From: Halichondria panicea
Taxonomy: Eukaryota; Porifera; Demospongiae; Suberitida; Halichondriidae
Reading direction: 5' to 3'
Length of the DNA: 64,000 nt
NCBI RefSeq assembly: GCF_963675165.1
Contig: NC_087378.1
Span: 6,009,205-6,073,204, forward strand
Shown: positions 47,356-60,758 of the stretch, piece after piece
How the letters are laid out: every line of letters starts with the position of its first letter
Numbering within the stretch: the first letter of the stretch is position 1
Notes under the pieces: generated by a model
Databases searched by the model: none
Told to the model about the DNA's origin: nothing
The model's input: only the letters and a program-made list of their open reading frames with translations
Program-made: the position numbers and the translations under genes

Positions 47356-47985
47356 GCCAAACTCTCAAATCTTCTTCAGATTTTAAAACTTCTGGGTTGT
47401 GTCATACAATAAGCAAGGGTCACTTTTTAAAGTAAGGATCTTTACCCACCCACATGGCCTTAGCAAGACACCTTGCTTCCCCGGCCCCGCGCCCCTGCAC
47501 CACGTACACCATCACAGTGAGTCCCTCATACAGTGTCTATATAGGAAAGCTCCCCTGTCATCAGCATACAGGTGTCTGCAATTTAATTCACTGATTAGAA
47601 AATTTTATTCACTGATTCCTTCTGTACAACACGTACGATTACTGGTGAGACTCTGATCTCTCCACCCTATTACCATAGAGATACAATTTATGGTATCTAC
47701 AATTTATGGTGTCTATGGTAACAGGGTGCAGAGATCACTCTAGCAACTGTATTGACTTCAAGTTCCTGATTAAGAAAGAAATAGATTGGCAACAGTAAGC
47801 GCCTCGAAAACTATCCGCATTTCTTCCAGGATTTAATCGAGGCTACCTATATACTGTAACGTGGAAAAAAATGACCGAAGATACAAAAAAGAGACAATTT
47901 CTATTTGATACTTGAGGCCATAATGAGACACAGTACACAACTTATTTTAGGCAGTTCTAGCGTGAGGGGATCATGTGTACGTGTA
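47356..47985. other. Fic upstream region, unit 1
   Basis: No gene visible. It contains a local inverted pair around 47676-47715 (CCATAGAGATACAATTTATGG / ATTTATGGTGTCTATGG). The promoter of the Fic gene would be here; no TATA box is obvious. Confidence 0.4.
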
Positions 47986-49284
47986 AAGATCATCACTGTA
48001 GGAAACTAATTTTGCCTTGGCTTTTGCGTATGGTAAAGGGTCACCAGATCGATAGTACAATTCAGTGACCTGTGATTTGCAATCTGTGTTGCAAAGGTCT
48101 CTATAAGAACTGTATCACTCAGCTAATGCTCAGGTTCAAGTACCAAGCATTCTTGTACAGAGCATGCAACATGTATTCTTACAATTCATTTCTGTGTGTT
48201 TTCTAGTGATATGAATGAGGAGTGCTGTAGTTACGCTAACTCGTCCACCCCCTGTAAGACCTACTCTGCCGCTGAGACCAGTGGCAACTGTCCCTCAGAG
48301 GTACCGTGGAAATAGGTTGCCAGGGAACGGTGTGTACCTCCCTATTAATGCTCAATAACAGGTTGGTCAGTGGAAATTAAGTCCTTTGATAAAGGGAAGT
48401 TTTCATGCAGAGTAACTATAATATTGGGAAAGTCAGTTCTGGGGGCAGTGTGTCCTTATGTACATCAACCTGTGTCCTTTGAATGGTGGCTTCTGTTGTG
48501 CACTCGCAAAATCACTAACAATCACTTCTAACACAGTTCAAATTTCATACGGAGATTACTAGATTTGTTGGTTTCTTGTCTAAATTGAATAGCCAGAGAC
48601 ATTCCTCAGTCCCAACTTTAGCCTGTGTTTTGTAAACTAGCAAATATGATTTAATGTTAGTTATAGGGGTCATGCTGACATCATTGATGGACTTGCATTA
48701 AGCGGAGCTTTTCCAAGGCAGGGTCACGTACGCGATAGAAATTGATAGTGTCAATAGAAAAGTGGTATATCCTTGCGATGTGCAGCTATGTTGTATCCCT
48801 CCAATTATTGGTTGTGTGATCAATTATAACCATCACCCTCTCCTCCATAGTCTGCCATGTAACCCCGCCCCTGTGAGCTCCCCTCTTGGAGACCGGCTGG
48901 TCTGCTCTGTAAACATGCAGTGCTTTTACGAGCCCCTAGTTGGTAATTACTTAGCTTACAATGCACAAAGGTATTACTTAATTGTGTTTCTATTGTAGGG
49001 CTGATTGTGTCACATGAATAACTAAAACAGAGCCTATACGTGTACGGAACTATATGCATAGTGTCATTCCATGCAATGGATCTAACCTTTGATACGGCAC
49101 AATTCAGTACACACTTACGTCAGAGACAACGTGTACATGAATACAATGTTGTTATAATATTTTAGCAAGAATAGTGTACAGATTTGACTCATCACTGCAT
49201 GCTATTATCCATTTTCCCTGCTTTGGAACACAATTACTGTTTCAGTAAAACTGACTTGCTCCTCTCCCCTCCACACATGCACGC

Positions 49285-49287
49285 ACG

Positions 49288-49333
<46 letters not shown>
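49285..49333. repeat. (CA)n run before transmembrane exon remnant, copy B
   Basis: Counterpart of the CA run in the intact ADAM17 gene, with ACGC units at its start. Confidence 0.9.
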
Positions 49334-49336
<3 letters not shown>

Positions 49337-49515
49337 TGAGTTCATGAGTGAGAACGTTGTGCTCAGTGTTCTCTTTATTGTGACCATCCTCTGGATACCT
49401 CCCTCCATCATCGTCAGCATCATAGTAAGTGGTCCAGAAGATACCTTATAGTGTGTTTGCATGATGGGCTTTTTGTACAACATCCTTGTGATTGCCACAC
49501 TCAGTAGTTGTCAAT

Positions 49516-49760
49516 GTATACTGTGCTGGCACTAGCCGTATGATAGCCATGCCGGTGGTGAGGGGACAATGTATACTGTGCTGGCACTAGCCGTATGATA
49601 GCCATGCCGGTGGTGAGGGGACAATGTCTAATGTGTGCTAGCACTAGTCATGTGATAGCCATGCCGGTGGTGAGGGGACAATGTCTAATGTGTGCTAGCA
49701 CTAGTCATGTGATAGCCATGCCGGTGGTGAGGGGACAATGTCTGATATGTGCTCTAGTGT
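49516..49760. repeat. 55-57-bp minisatellite, copy B, at least 4 units
   Basis: The repeated core ATGCCGGTGGTGAGGGGACA is seen four times, followed by a degenerate unit to about 49810. Copy A has about three units. The array gives a repetitive open frame that is not a gene. Confidence 0.9.
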
Positions 49761-51562
49761 TTTATGATTGTCAATAGTTGGGGGCAATGTCTGGTATGTG
49801 CTAGCACCAGCCGTGTTATAGCCATGTGATTTCAATGTATGTGGTAGCGCATGAGTAGCATTTGAAGCATGCAATTTACCCCATGATTGGTTTTTCCCTC
49901 TTTTACTATGTGGCCAGTTTTTTTGCGTGTTTTTTGCTCGGAATTTGCTACTGGTGCACTGTACACCTGGAACTGTGTGGCCTCCGTTTGTTTGCTTACT
50001 TGGGTGCACAAGTTCATTAATTTTGGCTTCCTGAATAGACGGACTCCCTAGTGGTCAGGGGTTTCTATGACAATACTACACCTCTCAAAAAAATAATGTA
50101 CCAAAACAGAAATTTGGTTGTGAGTACAAAGCTTGATTTCAGCTGCTTAGTAAATTGTTGTGTACTACAATTATAGTTAATTAACATGTACCTACAGAGA
50201 CACCTGTTTAGTGCATGCAGTCACGGACTAACATTACAGATACGTGTGGCCAGCTAATACAGTAAAACACATGCTATTGCTGGCTTTGGGACCTATTACA
50301 TTGTTACCAGCTGTGTTATATTGAGGGTGACCCCTGATGTTTATCATGTGGTAGTTGTATTACTGCATGTAGGATATGAGTCTGTCAATTCCACGGCTGA
50401 TCTCATGGTAACCATAGAATGTGTGCCCAATACAATTGTTTGATATTTTTAGCCTCTTTGAGAATGACATAGTTAACTTGACGGTGCTTGTGATTGACCT
50501 CTAGGGAAGTGGAAACCTTGAGCTGTGAAATAGGATACTGCCTTAGTAACATGTGATTGTTTTGGAGCACTTCCTATCAGTACTTTACCCACCCACTCAT
50601 TTCCACTAAACCAGGTGAACCAAAACTGCCAGAGGCACATTACGTGCATACAACAAAACAATATTCAGGCTATGAATATCATTACAACAATCTGGAATGT
50701 GTCGGTATAATGACGTACACAATCTTTTAATGGCCTCGAATAATTCTAACCCACGCCAATTGGAGTGCCCCATTTTGCATGCATCTATACATTGAGACAT
50801 TGAGTATCGAAAACGTCAATCATCCATTTTTTGTAGGTAAAACTAGTCCCTCTGGTATATATGTACTGTTAACATCTGGTTAGAAGAATTAATAACTCTG
50901 TACGTAGTAACCTGCTTTATGCAAATCGTGTGATGTGTTGTGCTAGAGATCCTTGTCTCATATCAGAGGAGGGAGGACACGATTAACCTTTAGCTCTAAT
51001 TAGCTAATTATCGCGACCTTAAAATTAAATTCTTTGAACGATTCATCTTTTCTTTCTTTGTCAGCAAGAGCGATTTCCCACTTTAGAATGTAGGATGTAG
51101 CTTTAAAATATCAAGTCATATACATGCATGCACCAATAGTGAAGTACAGACTACTGCCTGTACACCCTACATGCATGCAGTTACCTTCAAACAATCTCTG
51201 TGTTGTATTCCCTGTAGCTTGAGGATAATACGTACATGTATTATATGTAGCATTACCAATTCTTAGTGTGCATAGTCTGATATTGTTCGATATCGATTCA
51301 ATTTTGTTATGTGTGAAGCTTCTGTGACCCATTGACATAATTATGATAATTATGTTGTGTGTCCATATTTAGCCACTGAATTGTATTTTAAGATTAATCA
51401 TAGTAAGTCCAAGTCTGTTGTGTCTCTTTATTCTATCCGGTTCATACCAGTCCATGTCGGATATAAAGTACAATAACCATATAATATTATTCATAGCTTT
51501 GAATCGAGGCAAAATCTGTACCCATAAAGTTACAGGTGCTGTCGTATTCTGTAAAGTGCATT

Positions 51563-51581
51563 GGGGGGGGGGGGGGGGGGG
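51563..51581. repeat. Poly-G tract, 19 G, copy B
   Basis: Counterpart of the 21-G run at 40090-40110. Confidence 0.95.
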
Positions 51582-53321
51582 AAGGGTTTAGTCAGCTCCT
51601 TTGAGTAGCTGAGCTTAGGGATATTATTCATTGTAATATTGGTACGTGACCCATAACCACTTCTTGTGCTGTGTACTGTGTACTTACTGTTATGTCTTTA
51701 TGGGTCCATATGGGCAAAATGTGTAGTTATTGGTTGGGTCAATTAACTGGGCTGTTTTGTGGAATCTGTTGCTATTAGTAGCATATTGAATGACTGAGGT
51801 CAGAGGGCGCAGTTACATACACATCTGGCACATTCATGTGTTTTCAAATAATTAATACTTAATCGTGCATGCAGTCTATAGTTACGTACGTCTGTATCAT
51901 AGCAACTGGGTGGAGTTTAACTACCACAAACTCCGCATTCGTCATAAACTCCCTTGCCTTAAGGGCTCACTGATTTTATACTAGATCTACACAGCCAAAA
52001 AGAAGCCTGTTGGTATGAGCAGGATAGATGGGTGGGGCTCACATACTGAGACTCATCAGTGTATATAGTTACATACATGTACATTGTATCGTACCTATCT
52101 ATCCACCTATTCGTGTCATTCACAACCAGCCGTTTCAAACACTAGCCATTAATCCATTCACCCCTTCTCCCCAAACACACACAAGATTACAAAAATTGGA
52201 GACATTTCTCTAAAGCTGCTGACAAACAGGAGATAGAACAGTGCCTACTGAACGTGGAAGACAAATACATCATTGCTTTAACCCACCCTAGCATTGACGT
52301 TTGAAAGTGCTGCAAAAACAACACTCTATAGCTGAAGCTGAATCCATATACAATGATTCCTATATTGGGTGGTCACTACTACCTTCCTGCAAGGGAAATT
52401 CCCTCCCCAGAGAACAGCATGTTGTCGAAATACCGTGACGGAGTTTGCAATCCAGAGAGGGGCCGGACCCTGAAAACGATGATTAGTATAATTAATGTTT
52501 TATTATAGCTAAATAACTGTTTTTGTAGTGAATTCCCACTATAGTCACGAGAGCCATGCTTCAAATTCTTTGGGATGCTGGTGACACTAAGTATTAGTTA
52601 TTGAGTTTACTTATACACAATGTAACGTATGTAGTGTATGTTGTTTGTCTAGCACGAGAGCTATATAATGAAGTGTTAATAGTGTTGTTTTAAAAGAAAG
52701 TACGTACGTATTAAGGCTATCTATGTGGGCGACCTAATGGATCATTATCCAACATGTACATGACACATAATTAATTTGTTCGTATCACACAATTACTTAG
52801 CGAGTTTTGTGTACGATTGGTTTCTATTGTGCTTATATAGATAGCTCTCATGCTGCAACTCGAATCTGGTATATCCATGCCATTTGTACGTATAATCATG
52901 TTGTTTCTTGTGATAATATTGTACACATTATGCAAGCTAGCTACGTACATAGCCCATCATTAATTTATAAAAGTAAAAGTGTTACAAAACCTCAAGATAT
53001 GAGCTTTGATTCTTGGAATAGCATAATTATATACATAACACCTACGTACACACGTTGGATTCTAGGACTTTTAGAGCTATTATATTGAATACACACAATT
53101 AATAAATGTCATAATACATCCTCTGAATAGTATAATGGTGTTGATAATTATGACATAGATCAGAGTCCATCCCATAATATCTGGGCAGGATTACGTACTT
53201 TGAGATTGCACTCTCAGGAAGAATGGGTCGGGCCCCACACTGACAGACTGACTCCAGGCGTGTAGCCAGGTAGCTTATAGTTTAACTGCTGTCTTTCTGT
53301 CTAAGGAAACACTGACTGATC

Positions 53322-53567
53322 ATGACTAAGTGTATCATATCTAGCATAGTTTGTTTACTATTTCCCTCTTCAGGTCACTTGTGTGTGCATGATGTGATTC
53401 AACTACGTATGTTAGATGGATGTTGGGGAACTATAATTAGCACGGTACTGGTATGCATTTTGTTTGCTGTTGCTATACTGTTTTATGTAAAGCACCAAGC
53501 ACAGCGCTGCCCCTGGTTTGCAGGCATTCCAGTACGACGTTACAGCATAGAACTGTCAGGCCTATGA
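53322..53567 (+). other. Exon-like ORF with one membrane segment, unit 2
   Basis: Same as the ORF at 42069 with one Met-to-Thr change in the hydrophobic stretch. A small deletion replaces the stop, so the frame runs on ten residues to a new stop. Function unknown. Confidence 0.3.
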
Positions 53568-55181
53568 TATTTATACATGTATGTCGTTGAGGTACTATGA
53601 GAACATTGCATATGATATAATTATTCCTAGTCGCATCTCATTACAAAATCTTTACAGCCATGTGTACAAGTGTACATTGCCATAATTGTTTCCTACCATT
53701 TACTACATGTATGTTATGTTGACATTGATCATGTTACGTATGTTTGTGTATAGAGCATTAAATATGAAAAGACTTAATTGTTTACAGTGAATACCTTAAT
53801 TAAAATCTTGTGGTGTAATTCGTGTCATGTTAGTCAAGCAATGTCTTTCTGAACACAATCCGACTATGCAATAATCTGTTTCTACGTTCTTAAATATGCA
53901 TGCCATTTTCACAGAGGCACGTACCTATGTACCAACTTAGTCACACAGTCATACTACAAATTTCCATGTTTCCAAATTTCCATGTTTCGCATTAATTAAG
54001 CCATCAAAGAAATCTCCATGTGTTTATCATTACTAACAACTATAATAAATACCATACTTCATACTTGGAATGATTGGAAGCTTTCCTAACACAATTATTC
54101 ATGTACTCCTGATCAAAGGTATAGTGTTTCAAAATCTGACTACCTGGTGTTTTAACGCCTAGACTTAGTGTCCAATTTGAAATCTGAGTAGTAATTTGGA
54201 ATAAGTAATTGTGCATCTATATCCTGTGTACTGCTAGTCCCACCACCCCCTTCACATTCACTCACACTTTGGTGATATATGAATAGAGGTGTTGTTTTGC
54301 CTTGTATTACCATAAAGTGATTCTGTTTTTGCACTGCATGGAATGATGTGTTGCTTCCTCTGATTGATTAACTCATTTGATTTTCAACAAACACGCACTC
54401 CACCATATCTAACGGGACTCAATATTGGCAGGGTATATTTCATTGCACCTATAATTATGTACAAACAAACGAGGATCACATTTCAGTTTAATAGTAAATC
54501 TGTACGTATCTATGCACATATGTACGTCTATCACCTACAGAGATCAGATCTAGTTTTACTGTCGCCACGGATATATTTCTTTTCATCGTTATTACCACGA
54601 ATGCATTTCCTTCCGTCTTTATTACCGTGCCTGTGCTCGGAAGAGGGGGCGGGCGTAGCTAGATAAAAACATTACCCACCTTGTAAATAATTGTATCAGC
54701 TCAGCTTTTAAGTGAATGGGAGCTTATTAGCACACATGCACCACAGGTTCAATTATCATATAGGGTGTGTGTTTAGTGTGTAGCATAAAAATAAATTAGG
54801 AAAATCAAAGGGTGGGAGAAAGTGTATTTATGTAGGAATTCAGTGGATCTTCGTTTGCGACCATTAGGTATGTTTACTGGTATGACAATAACAGCCTACT
54901 GTCGGGAAATACTGTGTGCATGCATGATGAAGGAAGGAAACAGGATCACAAATAAGTGTTTAGGAAATAATAACAGGCATGAAGGTGGCCAATTTCAGAG
55001 ACACAATATTCCTTTAAAAATTCGTTATTGGTCTGTTGATTTTATTTTGATATCTAATTTGTAAGTGTGCCATAACAACTTACCCAGGTGGCGCTGATTA
55101 CAGCCAGGTGACCTCTTGCACAAGAAAGATCTCTTCATTGCCAATTTCATCGTGGTTCATTGAGCATGTTGGCCTTGTATG

Positions 55182-55612
55182 TAGGCCCTGATAAATTATA
55201 CTTTTTTTCAACCATTACTCTATTCTTTAATTCTTGAAAATGTGCCTAATATTATTCTCCAAAAAATGTGACATAATAATTATAGACAAAATTAAGACGT
55301 AAACATAAACACAGCACGCAACTGGCACACGACATAATCATGGTTCTCAGTGTTATCTTGCTGACTTGAACTGATTCACCTTCAGCCATTTTTTGCCACG
55401 AGAACATTGTTATGTAAAACTTAATGTAATGATCTTTACCAAATATGAACATTGATGCCTATAATTATTATATTGTGGCTGACAAGGGCCGTCGGGTAGG
55501 TGCCCACTCCTCGGAGTGGTGCTTATAGCCGGCGGTCTGGAAGTCTGCAGGTGACTGAGCTTTAGACACCTATTGTGCTAAAATTATTCCGAGCATAATT
55601 TATCAGAGCCTA
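55182..55612. mobile_element. hAT-like MITE, unit 2, first copy
   Basis: Duplicate of the element at 43941, with the same CTTGTATG flanks at 55174-55181 and 55613-55620, so it was copied with the unit rather than inserted independently. Confidence 0.9.
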
Positions 55613-56709
55613 CTTGTATGGGTGGGGGTGCATGGTCTGATGGGCAGATTTGATATTAAAGCCTCGTCGAATAAAGGCGAGCAAAAGCTGGATATGTCAT
55701 GTGCCTGTGCGTGCAGGCGAGTGATGATTGAAACGAAAAGAGCATGTTCGTCCTATGAATAGATTGGTTGATGCAATTTAGGAAATGCCGTTTCTGTGTG
55801 CAGACTATTGCCTGTGTGTATATGGCATGTGCACGAGTCCACTGCTTTACTCAATCAATGGCAATGCTTTGGAATGCGAGGGTGCCTGCTCCACCTCAAG
55901 AGACATACTTATGATCTATGCATGCATGTGTTGATATCCAATGCAGAATAAGAGAAATATTCAATCACTGCAATATGCATAAGCATGCATTGTTACTGTC
56001 AAGTTCTTATACGTACTTTTATGTGATGATTAGTCATAATCATCGTGTGAGGGTTTTCCTTAATTTTTTAGTATTCATGTCATTTGCGGTATGGTAGTTT
56101 GTCATATCTCGGTTTATTACACCAACCATAGCAACCTACACTATAGACAGTTTTGTTCGTCACTGCCTAGTAATGACGAATTACTATGATCCATATACCT
56201 TTTCTCAGTGCAATAACATTAACTACACACCGTTATTTTTGTTGTCATAATAGAAAGACGTTGTTACATACATGTACACTTTTCTGAAATACCAAATACT
56301 GTACTGTCCTATAAGGACATCTATAATTATTATTGAGTGACCAACATCATTGCTTTTTGCTGGCAAGACGAGTACCGTTAAACACCTAAATTTAACGTGT
56401 CACTCCATTTGCTGCAGCTATATAATTATATATAATTATAGGGTATGTGTTTTTCTCCGCAGTTCGCTTCAGGAAAGCAAGGAAAAACATTACAACCACA
56501 CACAAAGTTATCATCAGTTTACCTATAGAAGTTCCGGCAAAAATGAGCCCCAAAAAGCTATCCACATATAAATGCTTGAAGATAATTATACACTTACCTC
56601 CCGGCTACGAATAAAGCAGACCCTTCCCTCAAATGTGCAGCTGTGAAAGAAAAACAACACTAAAAAGTGTCCATTTTGCAGCTGGGCGCCAGTGAGCAAT
56701 GCTCACTGT

Positions 56710-57112
56710 TAGGCCCTGATAAATTATGCTCGGAATAATTTTAGCATAATAGGTGTCTAAAGAATTATTGGCGGCAATGTCTATTTTTGGTAAAGATCAT
56801 TACATTAAGTTTTGCATAACGATGTTTTCATGGCAAAAAATGGCTGAAGGTGAATATTTAGTCTCATGAATCAGCCGCTCTTTTAGGAATACTTAATTAT
56901 GGATCAGTTCAATTCAGCGAGATAATACGATATATTAATTATGTCTTGAGTCAGTTGTGTGTTGTGTTTATTTCTACGTCTTAATTTTGTTACGTCACAT
57001 TTTTTGGGAAAATCAGAGAATAATCGGATTTTTTATGAGAATAATAGGCACATTTTTCAAGAATTAAAGAATAGAATAATGGGTGAAAAAAAGCATAATT
57101 TATCAGGGCCTA
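56710..57112. mobile_element. hAT-like MITE, unit 2, inverted copy
   Basis: Duplicate of the element at 45469, in the same relation to its partner. Confidence 0.85.
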
Positions 57113-57683
57113 GCACTGAGCATTCCTCGTATACAATAGTTTTTCCATGCTATTTGGTGCATATGCATAGTTTTCCCAGGCCAATCCCCAACACATTGCT
57201 GGTGGGTGATGTCCGGTTAAAATACGGTGTGTCTCAGCCACACCCATCTCATATATAAGTGGGCCGGTCAGAGTCAGAGGACCACCTAATCATGACCTTT
57301 AAATACATTCTAGGCCAAATGACATTTTACGCTAACTCAGCAGTTGAGAATCATGCGTAGCAAAAACTTATCGTTACTATGACTTCAACATAAATTGCCA
57401 CCTCTGTGGAAAAACCTCTGCTGAGATATCAAGTGAAATAAGGGTCTCAGTGACCAATGGTCTCAGTGACCAATCAAATCAATTGCACCATTTGTGACAA
57501 GTATAATTTTTCTAATGCGTTATAGAAAAGAATTCAGGGAAAGCCGCCAAATATAATACCCACCACATTTTCCAGTTATACACAACACTATTACATCAGA
57601 TTCACAGTACAGGTGTAGGTAGGAAGCAACTGAACAAAGCTTTATTATTATGCAACTTAAGTCTAAAATGAGTCATATTGTAC

Positions 57684-58598
57684 CTATTCAACTTTGAGAG
57701 GAGCTTTATTGAGCACACCACTTGTAGATAAGAAACTTTTCCACAAGCGATCAACGCTTACAACAGTCAGAGTAGTGAGATGAGGATGTCCTATCACACT
57801 TAATCGGCGATCTCTTTCCAAACACATCACAAGATGTTTCTGTGAGCGTCGATGGCCAGATGTAAGAACAGGGGGGAAGGGTAACCCATCCCGCATTAAG
57901 GAGTAGCACCAGAGGATTCGACTCAAACGGCCATTGCCATCTTCAAAAGGATGAAGTGAAACTACTTTGCAAAATAACCAGCTGGCTAGTTGATATGGGT
58001 CGTGAATGGTTGAAGCCTTTGATTCATAATCGGCCACAATTTTTATCATGCTAGAGGGGACACATTCATGTGATGGGAACACATGCCGTCCAGCATGTAC
58101 AGATATGCTTCGATAAATACCTGCGTTTACCTTCTCACCATCATCTGTGTTCAAATCTTGCATCATCGTTTTGTGGACATCTTTAATCAAATCTTCTGTT
58201 AAACAGGAATGCATAACGTCTTCATTGCAGAGAATACGATAGGCGTGTAGGTGGTTGACCAACTGTTGTATGGCAGAGCTGTGGGTACTATTAATACTTT
58301 GGGTACACGTTCGCTCTGAATAAGAACTTTGATCGATCAGTTCTTCCAAAAGTTTTTTTTCAACTTCATTTTGTGTTAGTTTATCGGGTAGAGTGCCTTC
58401 CAGTTGGTTGCTTTCCCAAATAAAAGAGATCGTCTTTTGTTTAGAAAAAAGTGCCATTTCTCTTACAACTTGGTCATTGTCAGATAACTCTCCACACCAT
58501 TGGCTTTGAGCTTCTGTACATCTCTTCCAATGCTCTATTGGTTTTTCATTTGTTATAAAACCATCACTTGCCAGTGGAAGATCACTCAAACTCTCCAT
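57684..58598 (-). CDS. Fic-domain protein (AMPylase-type), intronless, copy 2
   Basis: Encodes the same 304 residues as the copy at 46441, with no amino-acid difference: HPFEDGNGRLSR at 216-227, SFIWESN at 58-64, the same upstream in-frame TGA and the same AATAAA (minus strand, 57646-57641) after the stop. Either a very recent duplicate or the second allele misplaced in tandem. Confidence 0.9.
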   Translation of the reverse strand: MESLSDLPLASDGFITNEKPIEHWKRCTEAQSQWCGELSDNDQVVREMALFSKQKTISFIWESNQLEGTLPDKLTQNEVEKKLLEELIDQSSYSERTCTQSINSTHSSAIQQLVNHLHAYRILCNEDVMHSCLTEDLIKDVHKTMMQDLNTDDGEKVNAGIYRSISVHAGRHVFPSHECVPSSMIKIVADYESKASTIHDPYQLASWLFCKVVSLHPFEDGNGRLSRILWCYSLMRDGLPFPPVLTSGHRRSQKHLVMCLERDRRLSVIGHPHLTTLTVVSVDRLWKSFLSTSGVLNKAPLKVE

Positions 58599-59228
58599 GC
58601 CAAACTCTCAAATCTTCTTCAGATTTTAAAACTTCTGGGTTGTGTCATACAATAAGCAAGGGTCACTTTTTAAAGTAAGGATCTTTACCCACCCACATGG
58701 CCTTAGCAAGACACCTTGCTTCCCCGGCCCCGCGCCCCTGCACCACGTACACCATCACAGTGAGTCCCTCATACAGTGTCTATATAGGAAAGCTCCCCTG
58801 TCATCAGCATACAGGTGTCTGCAATTTAATTCACTGATTAGAAAATTTTATTCACTGATTCCTTCTGTACAACACGTACGATTACTGGTGAGACTCTGAT
58901 CTCTCCACCCTATTACCATAGAGATACAATTTATGGTATCTACAATTTATGGTGTCTATGGTAACAGGGTGCAGAGATCACTCTAGCAACTGTATTGACT
59001 TCAAGTTCCTGATTAAGAAAGAAATAGATTGGCAACAGTAAGCGCCTCGAAAACTATCCGCATTTCTTCCAGGATTTAATCGAGGCTACCTATATACTGT
59101 AACGTGGAAAAAAATGACCGAAGATACAAAAAAGAGACAATTTCTATTTGATACTTGAGGCCATAATGAGACACAGTACACAACTTATTTTAGGCAGTTC
59201 TAGCGTGAGGGGATCATGTGTACGTGTA
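58599..59228. other. Fic upstream region, unit 2
   Basis: Same content as 47356-47985; no gene seen. Confidence 0.4.
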
Positions 59229-60527
59229 AAGATCATCACTGTAGGAAACTAATTTTGCCTTGGCTTTTGCGTATGGTAAAGGGTCACCAGATCGATAGTA
59301 CAATTCAGTGACCTGTGATTTGCAATCTGTGTTGCAAAGGTCTCTATAAGAACTGTATCACTCAGCTAATGCTCAGGTTCAAGTACCAAGCATTCTTGTA
59401 CAGAGCATGCAACATGTATTCTTACAATTCATTTCTGTGTGTTTTCTAGTGATATGAATGAGGAGTGCTGTAGTTACGCTAACTCGTCCACCCCCTGTAA
59501 GACCTACTCTGCCGCTGAGACCAGTGGCAACTGTCCCTCAGAGGTACCGTGGAAATAGGTTGCCAGGGAACGGTGTGTACCTCCCTATTAATGCTCAATA
59601 ACAGGTTGGTCAGTGGAAATTAAGTCCTTTGATAAAGGGAAGTTTTCATGCAGAGTAACTATAATATTGGGAAAGTCAGTTCTGGGGGCAGTGTGTCCTT
59701 ATGTACATCAACCTGTGTCCTTTGAATGGTGGCTTCTGTTGTGCACTCGCAAAATCACTAACAATCACTTCTAACACAGTTCAAATTTCATACGGAGATT
59801 ACTAGATTTGTTGGTTTCTTGTCTAAATTGAATAGCCAGAGACATTCCTCAGTCCCAACTTTAGCCTGTGTTTTGTAAACTAGCAAATATGATTTAATGT
59901 TAGTTATAGGGGTCATGCTGACATCATTGATGGACTTGCATTAAGCGGAGCTTTTCCAAGGCAGGGTCACGTACGCGATAGAAATTGATAGTGTCAATAG
60001 AAAAGTGGTATATCCTTGCGATGTGCAGCTATGTTGTATCCCTCCAATTATTGGTTGTGTGATCAATTATAACCATCACCCTCTCCTCCATAGTCTGCCA
60101 TGTAACCCCGCCCCTGTGAGCTCCCCTCTTGGAGACCGGCTGGTCTGCTCTGTAAACATGCAGTGCTTTTACGAGCCCCTAGTTGGTAATTACTTAGCTT
60201 ACAATGCACAAAGGTATTACTTAATTGTGTTTCTATTGTAGGGCTGATTGTGTCACATGAATAACTAAAACAGAGCCTATACGTGTACGGAACTATATGC
60301 ATAGTGTCATTCCATGCAATGGATCTAACCTTTGATACGGCACAATTCAGTACACACTTACGTCAGAGACAACGTGTACATGAATACAATGTTGTTATAA
60401 TATTTTAGCAAGAATAGTGTACAGATTTGACTCATCACTGCATGCTATTATCCATTTTCCCTGCTTTGGAACACAATTACTGTTTCAGTAAAACTGACTT
60501 GCTCCTCTCCCCTCCACACATGCACGC

Positions 60528-60530
60528 ACG

Positions 60531-60576
<46 letters not shown>
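60528..60576. repeat. (CA)n run before transmembrane exon remnant, copy C
   Basis: Counterpart of the CA runs at 31370 and 49285. Confidence 0.9.
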
Positions 60577-60579
<3 letters not shown>

Positions 60580-60758
60580 TGAGTTCATGAGTGAGAACGT
60601 TGTGCTCAGTGTTCTCTTTATTGTGACCATCCTCTGGATACCTCCCTCCATCATCGTCAGCATCATAGTAAGTGGTCCAGAAGATACCTTATAGTGTGTT
60701 TGCATGATGGGCTTTTTGTACAACATCCTTGTGATTGCCACACTCAGTAGTTGTCAAT

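Larger units (their letters stand above)
47986..52480 (+). pseudogene. Partial ADAM17 copy B, decayed
   Basis: The same 3' half of ADAM17 as copy A but more reduced. The exon 11-like piece is deleted. The exon 12-like piece from 48207 is shortened and frameshifted. The exon 13-like piece from 48851 (SLPCNPAPVSSPLGDRLVC) is truncated. The transmembrane exon at 49336-49424 is intact, but the acceptor AG before it has become TG (CACATG). Tail-like sequence from 52186 is frame-broken. It is embedded between the two Fic genes in the duplicated array. Confidence 0.85.
52481..57683. other. Spacer unit 2, near-identical to 41251-46440
   Basis: Runs parallel to the first unit with an offset of 11,241-11,253 bp; only scattered substitutions and small indels were seen, for example two extra bases near 57483. 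No spliced gene recognised. Confidence 0.7.

Noticed and set aside
49205-49498. 97-codon minus-strand ORF with VCVCVC, and its twin at 60448-60741
   Set aside because: Same CA-repeat artefact, antisense to the ADAM17 transmembrane exon remnant.
49595-49777. Repetitive peptide with MPVVRGQCLMCASTSHVIA units
   Set aside because: Translation of the 55-57-bp minisatellite; frame continuity comes from a 57-bp unit being a multiple of three.
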